A stretch of 64,000 nt of DNA, from contig NZ_JAESVA010000004.1 of NCBI RefSeq assembly GCF_020621385.1, positions 186,001-250,000 of the forward strand. The letters run 5' to 3'. Below the pieces are notes generated by a model. That model was not told the origin of the DNA. It made no database searches and worked only from the letters and a program-made list of their open reading frames with translations. Position numbers and translations under genes: made by a program. This DNA is from Acidisoma cellulosilyticum (GTDB lineage: Bacteria > Pseudomonadota > Alphaproteobacteria > Acetobacterales > Acetobacteraceae). Within the stretch, counting starts at the first letter, position 1; every line of letters begins with the position of its first letter. Positions 17,364-24,746 of this stretch are shown piece after piece.

Positions 17364-17729
17364 ATGACGAAGATAAAAACCGTGATCCTGGTTGTGGAAG
17401 ATGAGCCGCTGCTGAGGATGGCGGCGGTCGATATGGTCGAGGATGCCGGTTTTGAGGCGATCGAGGCGGCTGACGCGACCGAGGCCGTCCGGATTTTGGA
17501 GACGCGACCGGATATCCGGATCGTCTTTACCGATATCGACATGCCGCGCGGCATGGACGGGATGAAGCTGGCCGCCTGTATCCGGGACCGCTGGCCGCCG
17601 ATCACCGTCATCCTGACCTCGGGGTATCACGATGTGTCTGAGGTGACGCTACCGGCGCGGAGCCTGTTTTTTCCGAAACCCTATAAGGAGCAGGACGTCG
17701 TGGCCGCCTTTCGGCGTCTGGCAGCCTAG
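17364..17729 (+). CDS. single-domain response regulator
   Basis: This 121-residue CheY-like receiver has the acidic pair in VVEDEP, the phospho-acceptor Asp in VFTDIDMP, the Thr/Ser of ILTSGY and the Lys of FPKPY. There is no output domain, so it acts by protein contact or as a phosphate sink. I choose the second ATG because GGGAG lies eight bases before it. The TAG stop is the first three bases of a 17-base terminal inverted repeat. Confidence 0.88.
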   Translation: MTKIKTVILVVEDEPLLRMAAVDMVEDAGFEAIEAADATEAVRILETRPDIRIVFTDIDMPRGMDGMKLAACIRDRWPPITVILTSGYHDVSEVTLPARSLFFPKPYKEQDVVAAFRRLAA

Positions 17730-17896
17730 AGTCTGTCAGGTTTAGTTGGAAACGCCAAAAAATCTGTCGTGCGCGGGCCCCGACCCGCGCATCTACCCGA
17801 CGCAGCAAGCAATCGGCCGGCTGGGCGCCGCGGCGGGTGGGTCCGCGCAACAAGTGCGCGGATGACAAATTATCTATTAAAACCTGACAGACTCTA
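17727..17896. repeat. 170-bp palindromic intergenic element with 17-bp terminal inverted repeats
   Basis: TAGAGTCTGTCAGGTTT (17727-17743) is exactly inverted at 17880-17896. Inside are two hairpins: GCGCGGG/CCCGCGC (17771-17790) and TCCGCGCA/TGCGCGGA (17842-17862). The 32-base block 17835-17866 matches, in inverted orientation and with two mismatches, the block 24695-24726, so this is a dispersed repeat family. The ends supply the TAG stops of both convergent genes. A small non-autonomous mobile element (MITE/REP-like) acting as terminator fits. Confidence 0.7.
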
Positions 17897-18694
17897 AACA
17901 GCGATTGCCGTCAGCAGGGCGTTTCGGATTTCCGTCATGGCGATATCGAGATCGCCGCCGTCATGCGCTGCAATGCGGATCATGATGCCGCTTTCTGCAC
18001 GCAGCCGGGTCATGCCCCAATAACAGGACGTGCTGTTGCCAGAGAGGCGCGACAAAACGTCCTTGACCGTCTCGTAAAACCCGTCGTGCATGGCGCGCAG
18101 CAGCCAAAGACTGCCGAAGGCGCGATAGGTGCCGGCGGCGATATCCGTATCCGTGATCTTCGTCCGGTCGAGCGCGACAATGCGCCCGGCGGCATCGCGA
18201 ATGCTGACGCGACTGTCCAAGTGGCGCTGCGCGGCGGCGAAACCCTGCGGATCATGCATGAGAAAGCCGTCCTGAATCAGGACCGTGCTGTCCTGTCCGA
18301 TGGTCAGGTCGATGGATTGGACAAGCCCGCTGCCGGGTAGAAGAATGACAGGGCGCGGCAGATAGTGAAGGCAGGCTCTATCCTCGACGTGCAGCGTTAC
18401 GGCGAAGTTTGGAGATGCCTTGCCGCGCCGGTCATGCACGATGGTGGCGGACGGCATGACAATGACGGCCGACGCATCAGGCCCCACGGCGATGCGCTGC
18501 GCGACCCGCTCATCACCGAACAAGCCGCCCGAGACGGATTGCAGAATGATCCGGGCCGTCGGCCCTTGTCCCCGCAAAGGGGCCGTGACGAAGAAGGGAT
18601 AAGTGACATGCCGATGCGCGAGCACCGTCTGCCGGCCGCGCTTCTGGAAAGACAGGTCGAGCGGCGGTGGGCTCAGGTCAGCCAGTGCGTTCAT
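17894..18694 (-). CDS. ureD: urease accessory protein UreD
   Basis: This 266-residue UreD/UreH family protein is a scaffold that loads UreG and UreF on the apo-urease and channels nickel. The start ATG overlaps the ureG stop (ATGA). Family segments are seen in [28 protein letters not shown] and [11 protein letters not shown]. It is the last gene of the operon. Its TAG stop falls in the terminal repeat of the intergenic element. Confidence 0.88.
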   Translation of the reverse strand: MNALADLSPPPLDLSFQKRGRQTVLAHRHVTYPFFVTAPLRGQGPTARIILQSVSGGLFGDERVAQRIAVGPDASAVIVMPSATIVHDRRGKASPNFAVTLHVEDRACLHYLPRPVILLPGSGLVQSIDLTIGQDSTVLIQDGFLMHDPQGFAAAQRHLDSRVSIRDAAGRIVALDRTKITDTDIAAGTYRAFGSLWLLRAMHDGFYETVKDVLSRLSGNSTSCYWGMTRLRAESGIMIRIAAHDGGDLDIAMTEIRNALLTAIAV

Positions 18695-19311
18695 GCTGCC
18701 TGATACAGCACGGCTGCGCAAAGCGCGTCAGCGACGGCGTCGATACCCTCGTTCGCCCGGCAATTGGTGCAAAGAACCGGCCGACCGGCGCGGGCGGCGG
18801 AGGCCTCGCGGATCATCGGCGCCAAGGTCACGCCAACATAGGGCGCCAGATCGACCTTGTTGATGACGAGAAGATCCGATTGGATGACGCCGGGTCCGCG
18901 CTTGCGCGGAATGTCATCACCACCCGCGACATCGATCACGAACAGCCAGTAGTCGACCAGATCGAGCGAGAAGGTGGAGGCGAGGTTGTCGCCGCCGCTT
19001 TCGATCAGGATCAGGTCCAGATCAGGGAAATCGCGATCGAGACTGTCGGCTGCCTCCATGTTCAAGGTCGGGTCCTCGCGGATCACCGTATGCGGGCAGG
19101 CGCCGGCCTCGACCGCCAGAATGCGTTCCGGCGCCAGAAGATTGGTGCGGCGCAGGCGCTCGGCATCCTCATGCGTGACAAGGTCATTGGTGATAACGGC
19201 GAGATCGACGCCGCGTTTGTGCAAAGCCGGGATCAACCGCTCGACCAGGGCCGTCTTGCCGGATCCGACAGGCCCGCCGATGCCGATACGGGCCGCGCCA
19301 ATCTTTCTCAT
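18691..19311 (-). CDS. ureG: urease accessory GTPase UreG
   Basis: This 206-residue nickel-metallochaperone GTPase has its P-loop at [15 protein letters not shown], the nickel-binding Cys-Pro-His motif in [18 protein letters not shown] as switch segment and INKVDLAP for guanine recognition. It lacks the His-rich N-terminus found in some UreG proteins. It overlaps ureC and ureD by four bases each, so the last three genes are translationally coupled. Confidence 0.93.
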   Translation of the reverse strand: MRKIGAARIGIGGPVGSGKTALVERLIPALHKRGVDLAVITNDLVTHEDAERLRRTNLLAPERILAVEAGACPHTVIREDPTLNMEAADSLDRDFPDLDLILIESGGDNLASTFSLDLVDYWLFVIDVAGGDDIPRKRGPGVIQSDLLVINKVDLAPYVGVTLAPMIREASAARAGRPVLCTNCRANEGIDAVADALCAAVLYQAA

Positions 19312-21014
19312 CGCAGCATGTACTTTCTGTTGAGCGGTACGACTGCCGTGGGCGGGCAGGTGAGCAGCCTGCCATCGGCCCGCACTTCGAATGTCGCGGA
19401 GTCAACCTCGATATGCGGCTGCGCGTCATTGCGGATCATGTCGCGCTTGCCGAGATTGCGGACGGAGGTGATGGGCACCATGCGCTTGCCGACGCCGAGC
19501 TTGGTCTGGATATCGGCCTGTATCGCGAGTTTGGAGACGAAGGTGACACCGAGATGCTGGGGGGAGACGCCGGTCGATCCCCACATCGGTCGCTGGATCA
19601 TCGGCTCGCTATCGATCTGGCTGGCATTGGCGTCCCCCATCACTGCCCAGGCGATGAAGCCGCGCTTCATGACCAGCCAAGGCTTGATGCCGAAAGCCGC
19701 GCGCTTCCAGAAAACGAGGTCCGCCATCTTGCCGGGCGCGATGGAGCCGACATGGCTGTCGATGCCCGCTGCGATCGCCGGGTTGATGGTGTATTTCGCA
19801 ATATAGCGCTTGATGCGCTCGTTATCGGCCCGCGCTGTCTTTTCTTCCGGCAGACGCCCGACACGGTCCTTCATCACAGCCGCCAATTGCCAGGCTTTGG
19901 CGACGTTTTCGGCGAGCCTGCCCATGCCCTGGCTGTCGGTCGCGAAGATGGAAATAGCGCCCATGTCGTGCAGGAAATCCTCCGCCGCCATGCTCTGCGG
20001 CCGGATACGGGATTCCGCGAAAGCCAGATCCTCCGCCAGACGCCAATTCATGACATGCGCCAGCATGGTCATGGGCAAGCCCTCGTTCAGAGCATAGGCC
20101 GTGAACGGATTGGTCGGGTTGGTCGATGACGGCAGGACATTGGCGAAGCTGTTGACGCGCAGCAGATCCGGCGCATGGCCGCCGCCGGCGCCTTCCGTGT
20201 GATACATGTGGATGGTGCGATTGCCGACGGCGCGCAGCGTATCCTCGCAGAAGCCGAATTCGTTGATCGTGTCGGTATGCAGATTGACGCAGAAGTCGTG
20301 GCGGTCAGCCGCGATCAGCGATCCGTCGATGACCGCACCGGAAGCCCCGAAATCCTCATGGATTTTGACACCGAGCGCGCCGCCGGCGACCGATTCCTCG
20401 ACCGCCGCAGGGTCGGAACAGCCCCGCCCGAGGAAGCCGAAATTGAGGCAGGAATGATCAGCCCCCTGGATCAGCTGGCCGAGGACATTGGGGCCGGAAC
20501 AGGTCACGTCGAAATGCGGACCCGGCGACATGCCGATGATGGTCGTGGTGCCACCAGCGAGCGCGTGTTCGCTCTGCTGCGGCGACAAGAAATGGGCATG
20601 CGCCTCCACCGCGCCGGCGGTGATGATATAGGGCTCGCCATGATAGACGGTGGTGTTGGGACCAGTCCGCAGATGGGGATCGACGCCCGCCATGATATCC
20701 GGATTGCCGGCCTTGCCGATGCCGACGATCAGCCCGTCGCGGATACCGATATCGGCTTTGATGATGCCGAGGACAGGGTCGATAATGGTGGCGTTCTGGA
20801 TGACGCTGTCGAGCGCGCCGGAGGCATAGGTGCCGGTGGTCTGAAAGCCTTCACCGTCACGCATCATCTTGCCGGCGCCGGTCGTCAGCTCCTCGCCATA
20901 GATCGTGTAGTCGCGCTCGATCTCGGCGAGCAGATTGGTGTCGCCCAGGCGGATCATATCGCCCGTGGTGGGACCGAAGGTCGCTGCATAATCGCGCCGG
21001 GAAATCTTTGCCAT
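19308..21014 (-). CDS. ureC: urease alpha subunit with altered active-site flap
   Basis: This 568-residue catalytic subunit hydrolyses urea to ammonia and carbamate. All metal ligands are present: His139, His141, carbamylated Lys217 (GVKIHED), His219, His246, His272 and Asp360. The mobile flap normally reads MVCHHL. Here it reads MLAHVM by gap-free alignment, so flap Cys319 is Ala while the catalytic His320 is kept. The loop after His141 is also shorter than usual. The start is the ATG one base after the ureAB stop, with GGGG upstream. The changed flap marks a divergent urease. Substrate and rate may differ, but the intact nickel site argues for a working enzyme. Confidence 0.92.
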   Translation of the reverse strand: MAKISRRDYAATFGPTTGDMIRLGDTNLLAEIERDYTIYGEELTTGAGKMMRDGEGFQTTGTYASGALDSVIQNATIIDPVLGIIKADIGIRDGLIVGIGKAGNPDIMAGVDPHLRTGPNTTVYHGEPYIITAGAVEAHAHFLSPQQSEHALAGGTTTIIGMSPGPHFDVTCSGPNVLGQLIQGADHSCLNFGFLGRGCSDPAAVEESVAGGALGVKIHEDFGASGAVIDGSLIAADRHDFCVNLHTDTINEFGFCEDTLRAVGNRTIHMYHTEGAGGGHAPDLLRVNSFANVLPSSTNPTNPFTAYALNEGLPMTMLAHVMNWRLAEDLAFAESRIRPQSMAAEDFLHDMGAISIFATDSQGMGRLAENVAKAWQLAAVMKDRVGRLPEEKTARADNERIKRYIAKYTINPAIAAGIDSHVGSIAPGKMADLVFWKRAAFGIKPWLVMKRGFIAWAVMGDANASQIDSEPMIQRPMWGSTGVSPQHLGVTFVSKLAIQADIQTKLGVGKRMVPITSVRNLGKRDMIRNDAQPHIEVDSATFEVRADGRLLTCPPTAVVPLNRKYMLR

Positions 21015-21015
21015 A

Positions 21016-21711
21016 TCAAATACCCCGATAGCCGCCGGCGCGTGCGGCGGTGAAGGCAGCCTCGCGCACCGCGTCATCGTCCAGCTTGCCCTGCGTCAAT
21101 CCGGACTGGCCCATGACGATGCGGTCGCCGGCCATGGGGATGAGCGTGACCCGCTTGCGCAAGCCAGGCTCGAACCGCACGCCGCCGCCCGACAGAACGT
21201 CCAGCCGCTTGCCGAAGGCCTGGGCGCGATCAAAGTCGAGCGCCGGATTGACCTCGAAGAAATGGGTATGGCTGCGCACCTGGATGTCGCGGTCGCCGGT
21301 ATTGACGACATCGATCACCGTCAGCGGCCGGCCGGCATTCAGCTCGATCTCACCGTCCAGCGTGATGATCTCCCCCGGTTCATCGATCTCCGGTGCCGGT
21401 TCCGTCCCTGGCCCGATCGGGTTGAAGACGATGACCATCTTGGTGCCTTCGGTGAAATTCGCCTCGACCGAAATCATATCGACCATCGGCGGCACGCCGG
21501 GTTCCACGTCATCGGCTGTCAGCAACTGCCCGGCGAAATTGACGATTGCCTCATAGGTCATGCCCTTGCGGGCGGCGAGCATCATCTCATCCGCGATCAG
21601 CGCGATGGCCTCGGGGTGGGAGAGCTTGATACCATGGACGCGCAGGCGCCGGGCATGTTCGGCTGCCATGAACATCGTCAGGCGTTCAATTTCAGTGGGC
21701 GCGAGATTCAT
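21016..21711 (-). CDS. ureAB: fused urease gamma-beta subunit
   Basis: This 231-residue protein joins the two small urease subunits. Residues 1-100 are gamma (MNLAPTEIERLTMFMAAEHA and LSHPEAIALIADEM). After a linker, residues 120-225 are beta (PGEIITLDGEIELNAGRP and VRSHTHFFEVNPALDFDR). Such fusions are known in Helicobacter and some other bacteria; most proteobacteria have two genes. The start ATG has GAGGG seven bases upstream and lies ten bases after ureF. The order ureE-F-AB-C-G-D differs from the common ureABCEFG. Confidence 0.9.
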   Translation of the reverse strand: MNLAPTEIERLTMFMAAEHARRLRVHGIKLSHPEAIALIADEMMLAARKGMTYEAIVNFAGQLLTADDVEPGVPPMVDMISVEANFTEGTKMVIVFNPIGPGTEPAPEIDEPGEIITLDGEIELNAGRPLTVIDVVNTGDRDIQVRSHTHFFEVNPALDFDRAQAFGKRLDVLSGGGVRFEPGLRKRVTLIPMAGDRIVMGQSGLTQGKLDDDAVREAAFTAARAGGYRGI

Positions 21712-21721
21712 CGGCCATCCC

Positions 21722-22399
21722 TCAATTGGAGAAAAGACGCTGTGTCTGATCCATGTGCCGCATCGCCGCGATATCGGCGAGCGGCGTGAAACTCTGGATA
21801 TCGTCGGTGTCCGGCATCGGCTCTGCGATGATCCGCGCAAGATCGGGTCTGACATCAGCGAGGCTGCGCTGGGCGTCGAGATGGCTGATGAGGCCGAGGC
21901 GGATCGCGGCCGTGCAGAAGCTTTGCGCCATGCCATAGGCGCTGACGGCAAGCGCGCTGGGCCCATCGAGACCGATGCCTGCGAGCACCACGCCTTGCAC
22001 GACGGGAAGATGGCCTTGAGCCTTGCCGCCATCGATCGCATTCTTAAGTGGTTGAGCGCCCGGCGTTCCGAGCCGCAGATGCGTGCCCAATAGAGCCAGC
22101 CCGGCGCGGCGGGAGCCCGCTCGCATCGTCTCCACCGTGGCCCAGGCATCGGCCAGATCATCGAGCGCGAGCAGCCGGGACAGATCACCCGCCGCCGCAT
22201 GGGCATGGGCGATGATAACGCGATCGCATTTGGCCCAGCGATGCCGCATCTGACCGGCCAGGAAACCGCCGAAGCCGGTGCGCGTGATTTGGCCGTCGGC
22301 GATCAACGATTCCAGCCCCCAGGAGAAGGCGAAGCCGCCGCCCGGGAACTGACCGTCGCCGAATTGCAGGGCCGTCAGAAGTCCGGATAGGTCATTCAA
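21722..22399 (-). CDS. ureF: urease accessory protein UreF
   Basis: This 225-residue helical UreF gates UreG GTPase activity during nickel insertion. Family features are FPGGGFAFSWGLE near residue 20 and GSRRAGLALL in the middle. The frame overlaps the end of ureE by eight bases; the in-frame start is TTG (TTGAATGAC), because the ATG inside this overlap is in another frame. The ribosome site is weak, so expression probably relies on coupling to ureE. Confidence 0.88.
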   Translation of the reverse strand: MNDLSGLLTALQFGDGQFPGGGFAFSWGLESLIADGQITRTGFGGFLAGQMRHRWAKCDRVIIAHAHAAAGDLSRLLALDDLADAWATVETMRAGSRRAGLALLGTHLRLGTPGAQPLKNAIDGGKAQGHLPVVQGVVLAGIGLDGPSALAVSAYGMAQSFCTAAIRLGLISHLDAQRSLADVRPDLARIIAEPMPDTDDIQSFTPLADIAAMRHMDQTQRLFSN

Positions 22400-22841
22400 C
22401 GACCGAGACTTTGCCGGCGCTCTGCAGGTCTACAAGCCGCGCGCGGTATTCCTCCACCGGACGGTCCAGTGCCACCATCAGGCAGCCCTCCTCGAACCGC
22501 ACTTTCCAATGCAGATTGCCGGCGAGATAGCCGAGTTCCATGGCGCCATCGTCGCTCGGGCGCAGGCGCAACCAGTTCTGCTGGCCGACGCGCAGAATGA
22601 TAGCGCGGTCATTCTCCAGATGAAGCACTGCGCCATCGAAAAGCTGTGTCGCACGCGGCAGGGAAACGAAGCAGGCGGTGCCGCGGTCGGTATGGCTGTG
22701 AAAGCGCCGGCGCGGCAGGTCTGCCGGTTCCACGAACAACACCTCCACCACACCATGATGGCTGATGTCATGCAGGCGCTCGGCCAGGGTGGGATCGGTC
22801 TGAGATCCCATTATCGCTTCGATCACTATCGGCTGGTCCAT
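22392..22841 (-). CDS. ureE: urease nickel chaperone UreE
   Basis: This protein of about 149 residues has the two UreE domains: an N-terminal beta domain with RRRFHSHTDRG and a C-terminal metal-binding domain with GNLHWKVRF. The long His-rich tail of classical UreE is missing, so it would deliver few nickel ions rather than store them. ATG at 22841 is preferred; a GTG one codon earlier is possible. It is the first urease gene and lies 38-41 bases after the GlxA-type regulator. Confidence 0.82.
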   Translation of the reverse strand: MDQPIVIEAIMGSQTDPTLAERLHDISHHGVVEVLFVEPADLPRRRFHSHTDRGTACFVSLPRATQLFDGAVLHLENDRAIILRVGQQNWLRLRPSDDGAMELGYLAGNLHWKVRFEEGCLMVALDRPVEEYRARLVDLQSAGKVSVVE

Positions 22842-22882
22842 CACCCTAGTCTTCCATCAGCCGGCGCGAATGTCGATACGGT

Positions 22883-23866
22883 TCAACCCTTATCCTCGCG
22901 CGTCTCGAAGCGGCGCCGGTAGTCGGCCGGGGTGACGTTCAACTGCCGTTGGAAGGCGCGGCGGAAACTGTCGATGTCACCGAAGCCGCAGGCACCGGCG
23001 ACCTGTTTCGGCCGCTCGCCTGCTTCCAGCATCTGCCTCGCGGCCTCGATACGGACGGTATTGACCCAGGTGGCCGGCGTCTGGCCCAATTCCTGTTGAA
23101 ACAGCCGAGCGAAATGTCTTGGGCTGAGCCCGGCCCGGTCGGCAAGGGTCGCCAGGCTCGCATCCTCATCCGGATGGGCAATCACCCAGCGCTGGATCTG
23201 CTGCAGGGAGGAGCGACCGGCGGGGTTGGCCGCACCGCGCCGGCTGAACTGCAACTGCCCGCCGGGCCGCTTAAAGAACATGACGAGTTGGGAGGCGACG
23301 CGTTTCGCGATCTCCTGTCCCAGATCCTCCTCGACCAAAGCGAGGGCGAGATCGAGCCCGGCCGTCACCCCGGCGGCGGTGCGCACCGGTCCGTCCCGCA
23401 CATGCAGCGCATCGACGACGACCTCGACCGCCGGAAAGCGTTCCGCGAGCAGGTCAGCGACCGACCAATGGGTGGTGACGCGCCGTCCGTCGAGCAATCC
23501 CGTCGCGGCCAGCGCCAAGGCGCCGCTGCAGACCGAGCCGAAGCGGCGGGCACGTGGTGCTTCGTGAAGCAGCCAATCGAGTATTTTGGCCTCGGGCAAT
23601 CTCTGGCCGAAATGCGGGGCGCCGGCGATGAGCAGCGTGTCGAATTTTTCGCTGTCCTCACCGAGAACAGAATCCGGGAGAAGACGCATGCCCGAGGAAC
23701 TGGCGATCGGCCCAGGGGCGGTGCCGATGACCTTCAGCTCATAGGCCAGGCTGCCGGCCTGGAGATTGGCTTCCGCGAAGACATCCAAAGGACCCGCGAC
23801 GTCGAGCAGTTGCACGCCGGGCAATGCGAGGATGCCGATCCGTCGTGATGCGTCAGGGCGTCTCAT
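22883..23866 (-). CDS. GlxA-family regulator (DJ-1/PfpI plus AraC HTH)
   Basis: This 327-residue protein has an N-terminal DJ-1/PfpI-like amidotransferase domain (residues 10-175; SVCSGALALAATGLLDGRR is the nucleophile-elbow segment with its Cys) and a C-terminal AraC double helix-turn-helix (about 225-325, GFGDIDSFRRAFQRQLNVTP). Such regulators control catabolism of small nitrogen compounds such as nitriles, carnitine and arginine derivatives. It reads into the urease operon on the same strand and is divergent from the HD-domain gene, so it is placed to control both. Confidence 0.88.
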   Translation of the reverse strand: MRRPDASRRIGILALPGVQLLDVAGPLDVFAEANLQAGSLAYELKVIGTAPGPIASSSGMRLLPDSVLGEDSEKFDTLLIAGAPHFGQRLPEAKILDWLLHEAPRARRFGSVCSGALALAATGLLDGRRVTTHWSVADLLAERFPAVEVVVDALHVRDGPVRTAAGVTAGLDLALALVEEDLGQEIAKRVASQLVMFFKRPGGQLQFSRRGAANPAGRSSLQQIQRWVIAHPDEDASLATLADRAGLSPRHFARLFQQELGQTPATWVNTVRIEAARQMLEAGERPKQVAGACGFGDIDSFRRAFQRQLNVTPADYRRRFETREDKG

Positions 23867-23871
23867 TGTCC

Positions 23872-23920
23872 GGTGAAATGTCCATATTAATCGTATTCAG
23901 ACGATAGAAGACATTTCGCC
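23872..23920. promoter_or_regulatory. inverted repeat in GlxA/HD divergent promoter
   Basis: GGTGAAATGTC (23872-23882) is inverted as GACATTTCGCC (23910-23920), with one mismatch in 11 and 27 bases between. It lies centrally between the divergent start codons. An AraC-type dimer binding two half-sites there would control both directions. Confidence 0.55.
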
Positions 23921-23960
23921 GCAGGGCTACTCTCCTTTTCACAGAACGAGGACAGAGACC

Positions 23961-24599
23961 ATGAGCAGATTTGAAGCCGTCGCCATCCCGGACAGTAAGC
24001 TGGCACGCGAAGTGACTGAGATCGTGCGCGATACGGAATCCGAATTGCTGTTCAACCATTCCAGCCGCGTGTACCTGTTCGGTGCCATGGCGGGTGTCGG
24101 CCAGGGGCTGAGCTTCGATCGCGAATTGCTTTATACCGGCGCGATGTTTCACGACATGGGCCTGACCAAAGCCCATAGCAGTGCGCATGAGCGTTTCGAG
24201 GTCGATGGCGCCAATGCCGCGCGGGATTTCCTGAAGCGCCACGGCATCGCCCAGGCCGATGTCGATACGGTGTGGACGGCCATCGCCCTGCACACGACGC
24301 CGGGCATTCCGCAGCATATGCACCCTGTCGTGGCGCTGGTGACGGCGGGCGTCGAGATGGACGTGCTGGGCCTGACCTATAAGGAGTATTCGGATGCGGA
24401 GCGGGAGGCGGTGACGGCAGCTTTTCCGCGCACGCCGCAGTTCAAGGAAGACATCATCCAGGCCTTTTATGACGGCATCAAGCACAAGCCGCAGACGACC
24501 TTCGGCAATGTGAAGGGGGATGTCATCGCCGACAAGGAGCCGAGCTTCCATCCCGGCAATTTTTGCAACGTCATTCGGTGCTCCTGCTGGAAGGGCTGA
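23961..24599 (+). CDS. HD-domain hydrolase, cyanamide hydratase-like
   Basis: This 212-residue protein has the HD metal-binding pattern: His33 (NHSSRVYLFG), His64-Asp65 (MFHDMGLT), a further His111 (IALHTTPGI) and Asp134. The NHSxRVYxFG and FEVDGANAA segments are those of the cyanamide hydratase family (fungal Cah, yeast Ddi2/3), which adds water to cyanamide to give urea. Bacterial members are often annotated only as HD proteins, so the substrate is inferred. A urease operon and shared regulator next door support urea as product. The start has GAGGAC upstream. The C-terminus holds three Cys (FCNVIRCSCW). Confidence 0.75.
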   Translation: MSRFEAVAIPDSKLAREVTEIVRDTESELLFNHSSRVYLFGAMAGVGQGLSFDRELLYTGAMFHDMGLTKAHSSAHERFEVDGANAARDFLKRHGIAQADVDTVWTAIALHTTPGIPQHMHPVVALVTAGVEMDVLGLTYKEYSDAEREAVTAAFPRTPQFKEDIIQAFYDGIKHKPQTTFGNVKGDVIADKEPSFHPGNFCNVIRCSCWKG

Positions 24600-24638
24600 G
24601 CGTTTCGCCGGTAGAAGAGGCGTTGTGCGGCTGAAAAA

Positions 24639-24726
24639 GGGTAGGTCCCCGGGACGAGCCCGGGGATGACGAGTTTTAAAACTGGTTTTTAGCTGTCATC
24701 CGCGCACATGTTGCGCGGACCTACCC
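24639..24726. repeat. palindromic REP-like element, second copy
   Basis: GGGTAGGTCC (24639-24648) pairs with GGACCTACCC (24717-24726). Inside are hairpins CCCCGGG/CCCGGGG (24647-24665) and CCGCGCA/TGCGCGG (24700-24718). The right half is 30/32 identical to the inverted right half of the element at 17727-17896. It separates the convergent HD and pbpC genes and may terminate both. Confidence 0.7.
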
Positions 24727-24746
24727 GGTTGAGCAGACGTCATTGT

